A stretch of 64,000 bases of DNA from contig NZ_CP099489.1 of assembly GCF_023923225.1 (NCBI RefSeq), positions 4,278,001-4,342,000 of the forward strand. The letters run 5' to 3'. Within the stretch, counting starts at the first letter, position 1; the number at the start of each line of letters is the position of its first letter. The position numbers and the translations under genes were made by a program. The DNA comes from Ornithinimicrobium faecis. Lineage in GTDB: Bacteria; Actinomycetota; Actinomycetes; Actinomycetales; Dermatophilaceae. Under the pieces are notes generated by a model. The model did no database searches and was not told the DNA's origin. It was given only the letters and a program-made list of their open reading frames with translations. This document shows, piece after piece, positions 8,470 through 18,316 of this stretch.

Positions 8470-9576
8470 ATGATCACCACCCGTTCCCGAGCCAGCCGCG
8501 CTCGATCCGCCCGGGGCGTCGCGCTGGTCGCCGTCGCCGGCATCCTGCTCGCGGGGTGCGTCGAGGAGGGCCGCTCGTCCAACCCTGACGATGAGGAGGC
8601 CAGTGGCGGCTCCGGAGCCTCCAGCGACTGCCCGATCGAGGTCAACGAGGACATCGACACCACGGTGGCGGTCGGCTATCAGCCCATCCCCAACGGTGAC
8701 CTGGTCGTGCGCGACCTGGGATGGCTCGAGGCCTGTATGCCGAATGCCACCGTCTCGTGGGTCAAGGTCGCCTCGGGTGGGGAGATGGTCCAGGCCTTTG
8801 GGTCCGGGTCGGTCGACCTCGGCCTGGTCGGCTCCAGCCCGGCCACCAAGGCGGTCTCGCCGCCCAACAACATCGACATGCAGGTGATCTGGATCCACGA
8901 CGTGATCGGCGAGGCCGAGTCACTGGTCGTGCAGGAGGGCGCGGGCGACACCCTGGCCGACCTGGCCGGCAAGAGCGTGGCCGTCCCGTTCGCCTCCACG
9001 GCGCACTATTCACTGCTGGCCGCCCTCGAGCGCGAGGGCATGACCCCCGCGGACATCGAGCTGATCAACCTCTCCCCCGACGCCATGCTGGCCGCCTGGG
9101 AGCGACAGGAGATCGACGCCGCCTGGGTCTGGGCACCCACCCTGCCGCTGCTGACCGAGAGCGGACACATCATCGTCTCGGCCGCAGACACGGCCGAGGC
9201 CGGCGCACCCACCTTCGACCTGGCCGGTGCCACCACCGAGTTCGTCGACGCCAACCCCGAGTTCACGGAGGTCTGGACCGCACTGCAGGACCAGGCCGTC
9301 CAGATGATCCTCGAGGACGAGGATGCAGCAGCGGAATCGATCGGTGTCCAGCTGGGCATCTCCACCGACGAGGTCCTCGACCAGCTCGGCGGCTATACCT
9401 TCCTGACCGCCGCCGACCAGGCCGGCGAGGACTATTTCGGTGGCCAGCTCTCGCAGGATCTGATCAACACCGCGGACTTCCTGGTCACCCAGGAGGAGAT
9501 CGACGAGGTCAACACGGCCGAGGCCTATGAGGCCGCCATCTACACCGACGCGATCGACAAGGTCGCCGGTCAGTGA
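8470..9576 (+). CDS. ABC transporter substrate-binding lipoprotein, TauA/SsuA-like
   Basis: 368 residues, with AGGAG 5 nt before the ATG. The N-terminus is a lipoprotein signal with lipobox LLAGC (Cys near residue 23). The mature protein has the periplasmic-binding fold of the taurine/nitrate family: VAVGYQPIPNGDLVVR, SGGEMVQAFGSGSVDLGLVG and LAGKSVAVPFASTAHYSL. It captures substrate outside the membrane and delivers it to the 7558 permease. Its stop overlaps the ATPase start (GTGA). No sulfonate monooxygenase (TauD/SsuD) is adjacent, so substrate identity rests on family similarity. Confidence 0.88.
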   Translation: MITTRSRASRARSARGVALVAVAGILLAGCVEEGRSSNPDDEEASGGSGASSDCPIEVNEDIDTTVAVGYQPIPNGDLVVRDLGWLEACMPNATVSWVKVASGGEMVQAFGSGSVDLGLVGSSPATKAVSPPNNIDMQVIWIHDVIGEAESLVVQEGAGDTLADLAGKSVAVPFASTAHYSLLAALEREGMTPADIELINLSPDAMLAAWERQEIDAAWVWAPTLPLLTESGHIIVSAADTAEAGAPTFDLAGATTEFVDANPEFTEVWTALQDQAVQMILEDEDAAAESIGVQLGISTDEVLDQLGGYTFLTAADQAGEDYFGGQLSQDLINTADFLVTQEEIDEVNTAEAYEAAIYTDAIDKVAGQ

Positions 9577-10355
9577 GTTTCACCCTGGACGCGGTCTCCC
9601 AGCGCTACATCACCGACAGTGGCGAGATCGTCCACGCCCTGGCCGACACCTCCCTTGAGGTGCCGGCCGGGCAGTTCGTCTGCGTCGTGGGCCCGTCCGG
9701 GTGTGGCAAGACCACCCTGCTGAAGATCCTGGCCGGGTTCCTGCGCCCGACCGGCGGTCAGGCCAGCGTGAAGGGCTCTCCGATCACCGGACCCTCCTGG
9801 GAGCGTGGCGTGGTCTTCCAGCAGGCCAACCTCTATCCCTGGCTCACCGTGCGCAAGAACGTCGAGCTCGGCCTGAAGTTCCGCGGGGTCGGCGCTGCGG
9901 AGCGCCGCGAGACCGGGCAGCGATCCCTGGACCTGGTGGGACTGTCCGGCTTTGAGGACAAGAAGACCTATGAGCTCTCCGGCGGCATGCAGCAGCGCGC
10001 GCAGATCGCCCGGGTGCTGGCCAATGACCCAGAGATCATCCTGATGGACGAGCCCTTTGGTGCCCTCGACGCCCTGACCCGCGAGCGACTGCAGATGGAC
10101 CTGCTGCAGATTGCCCGCGAGCGCCAGAAGACGATCTTTTTCATCACCCACAGCGTGGAAGAGGCCGTCTTCCTCGGCGACCGGGTCCTGGTGATGAGTC
10201 CGCGCCCCGGACGTGTCGTGCTCGACGAAAACGTCGAGATCTCCAAGACCTATGGCCGTCTGCTGCCCGGCAAGGAACTGCGCTCCACCCCTGAATTCAT
10301 CGATCTGCGCGACCGCATCGCCGACACCATCTACACCGGGCAAGCGCCAGCCTAA
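9573..10355 (+). CDS. ABC transporter ATP-binding protein, TauB/SsuB-like
   Basis: 260 residues from GTG 9573, overlapping the previous stop by 4 nt. All motifs are present: Walker A GPSGCGKTT, Q-loop FQQANLYPW, signature LSGGMQQRAQIAR, Walker B ILMDEPFGALDALT and switch His in FFITHSVEEA. It energises the sulfonate/nitrate-type importer made with the preceding permease and lipoprotein. Confidence 0.93.
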   Translation: MSFTLDAVSQRYITDSGEIVHALADTSLEVPAGQFVCVVGPSGCGKTTLLKILAGFLRPTGGQASVKGSPITGPSWERGVVFQQANLYPWLTVRKNVELGLKFRGVGAAERRETGQRSLDLVGLSGFEDKKTYELSGGMQQRAQIARVLANDPEIILMDEPFGALDALTRERLQMDLLQIARERQKTIFFITHSVEEAVFLGDRVLVMSPRPGRVVLDENVEISKTYGRLLPGKELRSTPEFIDLRDRIADTIYTGQAPA

Positions 10356-10377
10356 TGGTCGTGGCAGGCTAGGGCCC

Positions 10378-10695
10378 ATGGGTAACTTGATGTGGAAGGT
10401 GATGGCGGCCGGTGCGGCCGTGGGCGCGAGCATCGTCGCGCGCAAACTGACCGACGGGACGTGGAAGTTTGTCTCCGGCGGTGACTCACCGAGCAACCCC
10501 GAGGACCCGGACATCGACATCAAGGAGGCCATCGCCTTCGCGGTGCTCTCCGGCGCGATCGTCGGCCTGAGCCGGCTGGTCGCCAACCGCCAGGCCACCA
10601 AGATCTATGAGAAGTCCACGGGCCACCTGCCCCAGGCACTCGTGGACGCCCGAGACGCAGCGAACGACGCCAATGCCAAGAAGGCCAAGAAGTAA
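10378..10695 (+). CDS. DUF4235 family small membrane-associated protein
   Basis: 105 residues from the ATG at 10378 (MGNLMWKVM). The pattern matches the actinobacterial DUF4235 family: an N-terminal hydrophobic stretch with VARKLTDGTWKFVSG, a P-x-D-P-D linker, then a second hydrophobic helix (EAIAFAVLSGAIVGLSRLVA). The tail is Ala/Lys rich. The upstream ribosome site is weak and a TAGGGC-like sequence lies just before the start, so a leaderless message is possible. Function unknown. Confidence 0.85.
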   Translation: MGNLMWKVMAAGAAVGASIVARKLTDGTWKFVSGGDSPSNPEDPDIDIKEAIAFAVLSGAIVGLSRLVANRQATKIYEKSTGHLPQALVDARDAANDANAKKAKK

Positions 10696-10775
10696 CGGCC
10701 TCGTCCCTCCCTGCTGGCCCGTCCTGGGATGATGGACCCAAACCACTGCACCGTCCTGAGAGGCAGCGCGACACC

Positions 10776-11927
10776 ATGACGTCACCCAAGCGTGTGATGA
10801 CCATCTATGGCACCCGACCCGAGGCCATCAAGGTGGCTCCGGTGATCAAGGCCCTCGAGGCCAGCGACCAGTTTGAGTCACTCACGGCCGTCACCGGGCA
10901 GCACCGCGAGATGCTCGACCAGGTCAATGACATCTTTGAGATCGTCCCCGACTTTGACCTCGACGTCTTCGCGCACGGGCAGACGCTCAACGTGTTGATG
11001 GCCAAGGTCTTTGAGCGCCTCGACCCGGTGCTGCTGGAAAACGCTCCAGATGCGGTGCTCGTGCAGGGCGACACCTCGACCGTCGCGGCGGCCTCGATCG
11101 CGGCCTTCTATCGTCAGATCCCCGTCGTGCACCTCGAGGCCGGGCTGCGCAGCGGCAACATCCACTCCCCCTTCCCGGAGGAGGCCAACCGCAAGATCAC
11201 CACCCAGGTCGCGGCCCTGCACCTCGCGCCGACCTCGACGTCCAAGGCCAACCTGACGCGCGAGGGCATCTCCGATGACCTGATCGTGGTCACCGGCAAC
11301 ACCGTCATCGACGCGCTCTTGCACACGGTCGAGCAGGGACTGCCGATTGCCGACGAGCGCCTGGCCAAGCACGTCGCCGACGGCGACAAGATCCTGTTGG
11401 TCACCACGCACCGTCGGGAGAACTGGGGCGACGCCATGCAGGGCGTCGGTCGTGCCCTGCGTCGGATCGGTGAGCGCTATCCCGACCTGACCATCGTGCT
11501 GCCGGCCCACCGCAACCCGATCGTGCGCGAGGCGGTCCTGCCCCACATCAAGGACCTGCCCAACGTGCTGGTGACCGAACCGCTCGCGTATGGCGAGTTC
11601 ACCCGCGTCATGGCGGCCTCCACGGTCGTGCTCACCGACTCCGGCGGCGTCCAGGAGGAGGCGCCCTCCCTGGGCAAGCCGGTGCTGGTGATGCGCGAGA
11701 ACACCGAGCGTCCCGAGGCCGTCGAGGCCGGGACCGTCAAGCTGATCGGCACCGACGAGGAGCGGATCGTCACCGAGGTGACCACGCTGCTGGATGATGA
11801 AACCGCCTATGCCGTCATGGGCAATGCGGTCAACCCCTATGGCGATGGCAAGGCTGCCGCCCGCAGCGTGGCCGCGATCTCGCACCTGCTGGACGGCACC
11901 CAGCGGCCCGAAGAGTTTGCTGGCTGA
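10776..11927 (+). CDS. wecB: UDP-N-acetylglucosamine 2-epimerase (non-hydrolysing)
   Basis: 383 residues, the usual length for the non-hydrolysing enzyme, with GAGAGG upstream of the ATG. Signature blocks: TIYGTRPEAIKVAPVIKAL at the N-terminus, VHLEAGLRSG, LVTTHRRENWG and LTDSGGVQEEAP, ending with the nucleotide-binding region TERPEAVEAGT. It interconverts UDP-GlcNAc and UDP-ManNAc in the cytoplasm. With the wecC genes it should give UDP-ManNAcA, a precursor of acidic surface glycans. A decayed copy lies at 32911-33489. Confidence 0.95.
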   Translation: MTSPKRVMTIYGTRPEAIKVAPVIKALEASDQFESLTAVTGQHREMLDQVNDIFEIVPDFDLDVFAHGQTLNVLMAKVFERLDPVLLENAPDAVLVQGDTSTVAAASIAAFYRQIPVVHLEAGLRSGNIHSPFPEEANRKITTQVAALHLAPTSTSKANLTREGISDDLIVVTGNTVIDALLHTVEQGLPIADERLAKHVADGDKILLVTTHRRENWGDAMQGVGRALRRIGERYPDLTIVLPAHRNPIVREAVLPHIKDLPNVLVTEPLAYGEFTRVMAASTVVLTDSGGVQEEAPSLGKPVLVMRENTERPEAVEAGTVKLIGTDEERIVTEVTTLLDDETAYAVMGNAVNPYGDGKAAARSVAAISHLLDGTQRPEEFAG

Positions 11928-11940
11928 TCCCCACGGCTGA

Positions 11941-11963
11941 CCTGGCAGGATGGCCCTGCCAGG
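11941..11963 (+). other. Intercistronic hairpin between wecB and the giant glycosyltransferase
   Basis: CCTGGCAGG (11941-11949) and CCTGCCAGG (11955-11963) form a perfect 9-bp stem with a 5-nt loop, in the 58-nt gap between two co-directional genes. No T-tract follows, so it is not a classic terminator. It could stabilise the upstream message or attenuate read-through. Confidence 0.5.
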
Positions 11964-11985
11964 CGACGACGAGAGGGGCTGACCG

Positions 11986-14900
11986 GTGAACTTCCACCCG
12001 GACGAGACACGTGACGAAGCCTCGCTCAAGCGTGTCCTGGCGTCGGCCTTTGCTGCAGACCCCGAGGCGCCGAGCCGCTATCAGGAACTCCGCGACCGGG
12101 ACGCCCACCAGAGTGCCCGCCTCGCGGAGGTGGAGCGTCAACTCGCCTCGCTGCAGGCCAAGAACACCGATCTGACCCGACGACTGGGCACGGCTCACGG
12201 CTCGCTCAAGGCCTATCGCAAGGAGAGCGCCCGGCTCAAGGCAGACCTGAAGCGGGTGCGCGGTTCGAGGTCCTATCGGCTGGGAAAGCGCATCGCCGAC
12301 CCCCTCGGGACGCGGTGGGGACGTGCTGCGCAGAAGACTGCGGGGGATCCCGCGACGAAACCGGACACGGCAACTGCGCCACCGCCCGCATCCCAGGGAG
12401 CCGTCAGCACTGCTCCTGACAACGTGGCGAGCGCACCGCGCCCTCCGCTCACGTCCGAGTCGGACACGCCGCTGCGGCTCGCGGAATACACCTTTGAGGA
12501 GCTCAAGGACTGGCTGGAGCGCGAGCCGAGCACGGACAGTCTCAAGGCCGTCCTGTCGCGGGGGTGGTTTCAGGAGGGACTGGTCAGCGACCTGGCCCGC
12601 CTCCTCGAGCGGCACGCCGAGGTGGCCGGGGAGCTCACCGGCACAGACGCCATCCTGCCGCGCCGGATCCTGGGCGGTGACCGGGTCGACCAGCACGGCA
12701 TCGGGGTGCCGCCGCGGGCACACGGAGCCGCCCACCTCCCCGAGCGTGGTCGCATCATGTATTGCGCCCACTCCACGCCGGTGTTCAACACCAACGGCTA
12801 TTCGATCCGCACGCACGGCATGGCGACGGGCTTGCTGGCCAGCGGCGAGGACGTGTGCGTCGTCGGCCGCCCGGGCTATCCCTGGGACTCCTCGATCGAC
12901 ACCGCCAAGCCCGATCGCGTCCGGCAGTCCGAGCAGCTCGATGGCGTGACCTACGTCCATCTGCCAGCCAGCCCGATCGACGCCACGGCCTTTGACCACT
13001 ATGTCCTGGAAGCCGCGGACGCCTTCGTCCGCGAAGCCCGCCTCCTGCGGCCCAGCCTGGTCCATGCTGCGTCCAACTTCCGCACTGCTCTGCCGGCCCT
13101 CATCGCGGCGCGCCGCCTAGGACTGCCGTTCGTCTATGAGGTGCGCGGGCTCTGGGAGATCACGGAGGCCTCGACGAAGGAGGGCTGGGAGCAGACGGAG
13201 CGCTATGCCCAGCACGTCGAGATGGAGACCCTCGTCGCGACCGAGGCGGACGCGGTGCTGGCCATCACGGAGGAGACCCGCCAGGAGTTGGTCCGGCGGG
13301 GCGTCCCGGCGAAGAAGATCTCGCTGGCCCCCAACGCCGTCGACACCGACGTCTATCTGCCCCTGCCCACCGACGCTGCGTATGCCCGTGAACAGGGCAT
13401 CCACACGGACCGACCAGTCATCGGCTTCACCGGCAGCATGGTGGACTACGAGGGGCTGAGCGTCCTGCTCGACGCGGTCGCCCTGCTGGCGCGGCAGGAG
13501 GACCCCGACGCGGCGGCCAGATTCCAGGTTGTCCTGGCCGGCTCCGGCGCGGCCGAGGCTTCACTCAAGGCCCGTGCCCAGGAGCTCGGGCTCACTGATC
13601 GGGTGCTCTTCCTCGGTCGTCTGCCGCAGGCGCAGATCCCCCGACTGCTCAGCACGATCGACATCATGCCGCTGCCGCGGCTGTCGCTGCCGGTGACCGA
13701 GATGGTCTCGCCGCTGAAACCGCTGGAGGCTCTCAGCGCCGGCAAGGCACTGGTGCTCTCCGACGTGTCCCCGCACCGAATCTTCGCCGGGGACCACCAG
13801 GACCGCGCCCTGCTGGTCCCACCCGGCGATGCCGAGGCCCTCGCGCGGGCGCTGCAGGAACTGGTCACCGACAAGGACCGCCGCCTGGGACTCGGCCGCG
13901 CCGGTCGCCTCTGGTGCCTGGACCACCGGACCTGGACCCATGTCGCCCCGGAGGTCGCAAAGGCACACCAGCGGGCGCAGCAAAACCACGACGACGCAGT
14001 CAACATGGTCGAGTCCCGGACCTTGCCCAGCCTGCGGGTCGGCCTGGTCGCCGACGAGTTCACCACCACGACTCTGCAGGCCAGTGTCCACGTGACACCA
14101 CTGGGACGGGCCACGTGGCACGAGCAGTTGCCTGGCCTGGACCTGGTCTTCATCGAGTCCGCGTGGGAGGGCAACGCTGGCCAGTGGCACCGCGGCGTCG
14201 GGCAATACGAGCCCGAGGAACACCAGGACATCGTCGACCTGCTCGCGGCTGCCCGGGAGCTCGGCATCCCGTCTGTGTTCTGGAACAAGGAGGACCCGGT
14301 CCACTTCAACCGGTTCGTCGGCACCGCGTCGCTGTGCGACCACATCTTCACCACCGATGCCGGCCGCATCCCGGCCTATCTCGAGCACGGCGAGCCCACC
14401 CTGCGCACGGTCTCCGCCCTGCCGTTCTATGCCCAGCCGCGGATCCACAACCCGCTGCCCACCGACCGCCCCTTCGAGCCGACCGTCGCCTACGCCGGCA
14501 CCTACTACGGCGATCGCTATGCCCAGCGCTCCCGCGAGCTCGCCGCACTGCTCGCCGCAGCCCTGCCACACGGCCTGACGATCTTTGACCGCCAGGCTGA
14601 CAACCCGGACTCGCCCTATCACTTCCCGCCGCGCTTCGTCCGACACGTGCGCGGCAGCCTGCCCTACGCCGAGGTGCTCAAGTCCTACAAGAGCCACCTG
14701 GCCAACCTCAACGTCAACTCCGTGGCCAACTCACCCTCGATGTTCTCCCGGCGCGTGGTCGAGGTCGCTGCCTCCGGTGGCGTGGTGCTCTCCGGCCCCG
14801 GCCGGGGCGTGAGCGAGACCTTCGGCTCGGCCATCCCGACGGCGGCTGACCCGGCGGTGTGGGGGGCCCACCTGAGCACCTGGGCCGACGACCCGCAGGA

Positions 14901-16494
14901 GCGGCTGCGCGAGGCCTGGCTCCAACTGCGCGCCGTGCTCCGCTCACACACCGCCGACACCGCCCTGACGATTGTGGCCCGCACGGCGGGGCTGGCGGTC
15001 ACCGGGCCGACCCTGCCGTCGTATGCCGTGGTGTTGGACTCCCCGCACGCCCAGGCGGGCGTGGGTGATCTGGTGGAGTCGCTGCTCGCCCAGTCCGTGC
15101 TTCCCGTCCAGGTCGTCCTCGGCGAGGGCCACGGCTCGAGCGCTGACCTGCTGGAAGCCACCGGGGTTGAGGTCGTGGCAAGCCCCAGCGACGTCACGGC
15201 CGACTGGGTCGGAGTCCTGGATCATGTGCGGCCCCGCACTTGGTTTGAGGATCTCCTGCTGGCCACCCGCTTTGGCGACTGGGACGCGCTCGAGGCCGGC
15301 TCAGATGCTCGTTTGCACCCTGCGGACCCGATCGCCGAGCCCACCGACCGCCCGGAGACCCGGTGGGATCTGGTGTCCCGCAAGGACGCTCACGATTCAC
15401 CTGCTCTGGGCCAGGCTCTCACGGGCGCCGGCCGCGCGGGCCTGCACCTGCTGACCCCGCTCCCTGCTGCCCAGCCAGCCACCGACCGCGGTGACGAGTC
15501 CGTGGCCGTCAGCGAGCGGCATACGGAGACCCGGGTTGTCGTGGCGGGCCACGACCTGAAGTTTGCCGGCGGCCTCATCGACGCGCTGCGCGCGAGCGGC
15601 GCCCAGGTCGACCTGGACGTCTGGGACAACCACACCCAGCACGACGAGGAGCGCTCCCTCGCCCTGCTGGCCCAGGCCGACACCGTCTTCTGCGAATGGG
15701 GTCTGGGCAACCTGGAGTGGTATTCACACCGGGTCCGGCCCGGTCAGCGCCTGGTGACCAGGGTGCACCTGCAGGAGCTGGACCGCCCCTACCTCGCCCG
15801 CACTGAGCACGCCAACGTCGATGCATATGTCTTTGTCGGAGAACTGATCCGGGAGTCTGCGATCCGTGGCCACGGCGTCCCCCGTGAGCGTTCACTGGTC
15901 ATCCCGAACGGCGTGCCGGTCGATGCCCTGGCCCTGCCCAAGACCGCAGACGCCCACCGGACCATCGGCCTGGTCGGCATCCTGCCCGAGCGCAAGCGAC
16001 TCGATCTGGCCCTGGACATCGTGGAGGGGCTCCAGAAGCGGGGCGAGGACTACACACTGCGGGTCAAGGGCAAGTTGCCCGCCGACCTGCCGTGGATGAA
16101 GGACCGCCCGGACGAACTCGCCTGGTTCGACGCGCAGTTCGCCCGGATCGATCGGCTCAACGCTGCGCGGCCCGGCGCCGTCGTGCTGGACGGCCACGGG
16201 GACGACATGGCGCAGTGGTATCGCCACATCGGGGTTGCCCTGAGCGTCAGTGACTTCGAGTCTTTCCACCTCACCATCGCCGACGGTGCCGCCAGTGGCG
16301 CACTGCCCGCCGTGCTCGCCTGGGACGGGTCCGACCTGATCTATCCGCGCGACTGGCTCAGCGCCAGCACCGACCAGATCGTGGAGCGCGTGCTCAACGC
16401 ATCACGCGACCCCGAGCCGATCCAGGCGGTCGTGCGGGAGCGGTTCGACGCCGCAGACGTGTTCCGCCGCTTGGCGACCATCGCACTGGGCTGA
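11986..16494 (+). CDS. Giant multi-domain glycosyltransferase A (GT4 + CgeB-like + GT4-like)
   Basis: 1502 residues, GTG start after GAGAGGGG. Order: N-terminal coiled coil (about 30-105), Ala/Pro-rich linker (115-165), a helical part, then a GT4-type GT-B domain (about 255-665: RIMYCAHSTPVFNTNGYSIR near the start; donor-site region EMVSPLKPLEALSAGKALV near 573). Next is a CgeB/Glyco_trans_1_2-like domain (about 680-1000: VGLVADEF, SVFWNKEDPVHFNRF, SGGVVLSGPGRGVSETFGS) and a short GT2-like stretch (about 1010-1110). A second GT-B-like domain closes the protein (about 1180-1502: VVVAGHDLKFAGG, VIPNGVPVDAL, VSDFESFHLTIADGAASG). It probably adds several sugars to one acceptor. Donor and linkage are unknown. 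Its closest relative in the window is the 19728 gene. Its stop faces the convergent heparinase-like gene 4 nt away. Confidence 0.85.
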   Translation: MNFHPDETRDEASLKRVLASAFAADPEAPSRYQELRDRDAHQSARLAEVERQLASLQAKNTDLTRRLGTAHGSLKAYRKESARLKADLKRVRGSRSYRLGKRIADPLGTRWGRAAQKTAGDPATKPDTATAPPPASQGAVSTAPDNVASAPRPPLTSESDTPLRLAEYTFEELKDWLEREPSTDSLKAVLSRGWFQEGLVSDLARLLERHAEVAGELTGTDAILPRRILGGDRVDQHGIGVPPRAHGAAHLPERGRIMYCAHSTPVFNTNGYSIRTHGMATGLLASGEDVCVVGRPGYPWDSSIDTAKPDRVRQSEQLDGVTYVHLPASPIDATAFDHYVLEAADAFVREARLLRPSLVHAASNFRTALPALIAARRLGLPFVYEVRGLWEITEASTKEGWEQTERYAQHVEMETLVATEADAVLAITEETRQELVRRGVPAKKISLAPNAVDTDVYLPLPTDAAYAREQGIHTDRPVIGFTGSMVDYEGLSVLLDAVALLARQEDPDAAARFQVVLAGSGAAEASLKARAQELGLTDRVLFLGRLPQAQIPRLLSTIDIMPLPRLSLPVTEMVSPLKPLEALSAGKALVLSDVSPHRIFAGDHQDRALLVPPGDAEALARALQELVTDKDRRLGLGRAGRLWCLDHRTWTHVAPEVAKAHQRAQQNHDDAVNMVESRTLPSLRVGLVADEFTTTTLQASVHVTPLGRATWHEQLPGLDLVFIESAWEGNAGQWHRGVGQYEPEEHQDIVDLLAAARELGIPSVFWNKEDPVHFNRFVGTASLCDHIFTTDAGRIPAYLEHGEPTLRTVSALPFYAQPRIHNPLPTDRPFEPTVAYAGTYYGDRYAQRSRELAALLAAALPHGLTIFDRQADNPDSPYHFPPRFVRHVRGSLPYAEVLKSYKSHLANLNVNSVANSPSMFSRRVVEVAASGGVVLSGPGRGVSETFGSAIPTAADPAVWGAHLSTWADDPQERLREAWLQLRAVLRSHTADTALTIVARTAGLAVTGPTLPSYAVVLDSPHAQAGVGDLVESLLAQSVLPVQVVLGEGHGSSADLLEATGVEVVASPSDVTADWVGVLDHVRPRTWFEDLLLATRFGDWDALEAGSDARLHPADPIAEPTDRPETRWDLVSRKDAHDSPALGQALTGAGRAGLHLLTPLPAAQPATDRGDESVAVSERHTETRVVVAGHDLKFAGGLIDALRASGAQVDLDVWDNHTQHDEERSLALLAQADTVFCEWGLGNLEWYSHRVRPGQRLVTRVHLQELDRPYLARTEHANVDAYVFVGELIRESAIRGHGVPRERSLVIPNGVPVDALALPKTADAHRTIGLVGILPERKRLDLALDIVEGLQKRGEDYTLRVKGKLPADLPWMKDRPDELAWFDAQFARIDRLNAARPGAVVLDGHGDDMAQWYRHIGVALSVSDFESFHLTIADGAASGALPAVLAWDGSDLIYPRDWLSASTDQIVERVLNASRDPEPIQAVVRERFDAADVFRRLATIALG

Positions 16495-16498
16495 GCGC

Positions 16499-18286
16499 TC
16501 AGGTCAGACCCGGCGAGTCGCCGGCACGGATCGTCGTCGTCAGGCGCAGACCGCGGCCTCGGCTGGCGACCCGGATGACCGTGCTCGGCTCGTGCCGTCC
16601 GAAGCGCGGGAAGCGCATCGCCTGCACCCGGCCGGTGTCGCGCGGTCGGATGATGTTGGCCCTCGGCGTCCCCGGGCCGAACCAGGACAGGTCGAGCACG
16701 GTGGACCCACCCACGGCCAGTTCGGCGCCCGTGTCGTGAAGGGTGACCTCCACCCCGGGGCCGATGTGCCAGAGCACCTCGTAGTCGTGCTCCTGGCCGT
16801 CCTGGTGCTCGACGGTGTCGGTGACCAGGATGTGCAGGTTGCCGCCTGGCTCTCGGACCCGGACGTCACGGGCGTGGACCGCTGCAGCAAAGCGACTGTT
16901 GGTGCCGGTGACGTGCATCAGGTGGTCCTTGACCGGTGCTAGCTGTGAGTCCGGTGCGGTCGCCGCCCTCCCAACGCGTCGCCGCAGCAGTGCGCGCAGC
17001 CCGGTGCGCGCGGCGCCGGGCGGGTTCGACAGCGGCTCCGCGAGACGGTCCACCAGGTGCACTCCCCCTGGCTCCTGGTCCACCCGCGGCAGCGACCGGC
17101 CATCGACCACAACGACGTTGTGGGCGTGCTGGGAGTAGGCGTACTTGGTCAGGGGGTTCTTGTAGTCGTAGCCATTCGGGCCAGCCTCGGACAACAGCCA
17201 CCGGCCTCGGCCGAAGACCGTGAGCGCCAGGTCGTCACAGTGGTGGTGATAGTGCGCGAGGTAGGCCGCCTTGAAGGTCATGACATAGGCGTCGGGGTCG
17301 CCCCAGGCAGTGCGGTGCATGGCATAACCGCCGTGGGCAAAGACGACCGATCGCTCGGCTGGAGGCTCGCCCTCCTGGCCATTGCGCGTGACGTAGCGAT
17401 AGGCGGGGCCGGTGAAGGTGCTCCGGTGACCGCTGCGCCCGACGGTGAGCACTTTGGTGTCTCCTAACGGGGCGATGGTCCCGTCGGGCAGGACCGAGTG
17501 GACGGCGAACCGCTCCGCCCCTTCGTAGATCCGCTCGAGCACAACCGCCTGGTCGGGATCGACGGCACGCACGGCGGGGATGACGTCGCGCAGGCTGCGG
17601 GCGACCATCAGGTGATACGCCGGGCTGTTCTCCACGTGCACGCCGTCGCGGGTGAAGGCGACGCTGAAGTAGTCACTCAGCCGCTCCGCGGCGCACCGCG
17701 TCGCACGGTCGGCCAGTTCGGTGCGCGGCAGCCACGTCTCGCTGCTGGCCGCGAAGCGCAGCAGGGACAGATCCTGAAACATGCCGTGGTTGTTGATCCC
17801 GGCATAGAAGTCGTCGGTGACAAGCAGCTCGGCAGTCGACGTGGCCAGGGTCGCCACCTGGTCGCGTCGAGCGTCCTCGATGACGTCACCGTGGTCGTCG
17901 AGCAAGCGGCAAAGCTGCATGAGCCTCTGAGCCGTCGTCTCGTCGTGGTGAGCCATGGGGAGGTCGTCCCGCGCTGCCACGACGTCCTGCCAGCGCAGCA
18001 GCAGGTCGACGCCACGCGACGCGGCCCGTCGCACCACGACGTCGTCGGTGACGTCACGGTTAAGCACGGTGAGGTGCCAGTCGGCCAGGAAGATGAACCC
18101 GTGCAGGTGACGGGCGTGCGCTCGCGACACGTCGGCGGTCCAGCACCCGCCGTTGTCAAACGCGATGTCCGGAAAGTCGCGTGCCGAGATCACCCGGTCT
18201 GCGAGGAATCTCCTCGCTCGGTCCCGTGCCGCAGCTTCCGTGACAACAGGAACGAAGACGTCGACCAACTCGCGAGTCAGGGACAC
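16499..18286 (-). CDS. Heparinase II/III-like uronate polysaccharide lyase A
   Basis: 595 residues, GTG start with GGGAGG upstream. The helical N-terminal domain has D-x-Y-A-G-I-N-N-H-G-M-F-Q-D near residue 168 and HVENSPAYHL near 214. The beta-sandwich part has AHYHHHCDDLALTVFGRGRW near 345, then PLTKYAYSQHAHNVVVVDG. These match heparinase II/III (PL12/PL15/PL21-like) proteins, in which Asn, Tyr and His residues support beta-elimination of uronate polymers. There is no signal peptide, so it may act inside the cell or leave by another route. It is cotranscribed behind wecC (18317) and convergent with the giant glycosyltransferase. The paralogue at 26379-29072 has an extra C-terminal hydrolase. 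Confidence 0.85.
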   Translation of the reverse strand: MSLTRELVDVFVPVVTEAAARDRARRFLADRVISARDFPDIAFDNGGCWTADVSRAHARHLHGFIFLADWHLTVLNRDVTDDVVVRRAASRGVDLLLRWQDVVAARDDLPMAHHDETTAQRLMQLCRLLDDHGDVIEDARRDQVATLATSTAELLVTDDFYAGINNHGMFQDLSLLRFAASSETWLPRTELADRATRCAAERLSDYFSVAFTRDGVHVENSPAYHLMVARSLRDVIPAVRAVDPDQAVVLERIYEGAERFAVHSVLPDGTIAPLGDTKVLTVGRSGHRSTFTGPAYRYVTRNGQEGEPPAERSVVFAHGGYAMHRTAWGDPDAYVMTFKAAYLAHYHHHCDDLALTVFGRGRWLLSEAGPNGYDYKNPLTKYAYSQHAHNVVVVDGRSLPRVDQEPGGVHLVDRLAEPLSNPPGAARTGLRALLRRRVGRAATAPDSQLAPVKDHLMHVTGTNSRFAAAVHARDVRVREPGGNLHILVTDTVEHQDGQEHDYEVLWHIGPGVEVTLHDTGAELAVGGSTVLDLSWFGPGTPRANIIRPRDTGRVQAMRFPRFGRHEPSTVIRVASRGRGLRLTTTIRAGDSPGLT

Positions 18287-18316
18287 CTGAGGCCCACCTC
18301 CCCCTTGTGGTCGGGC

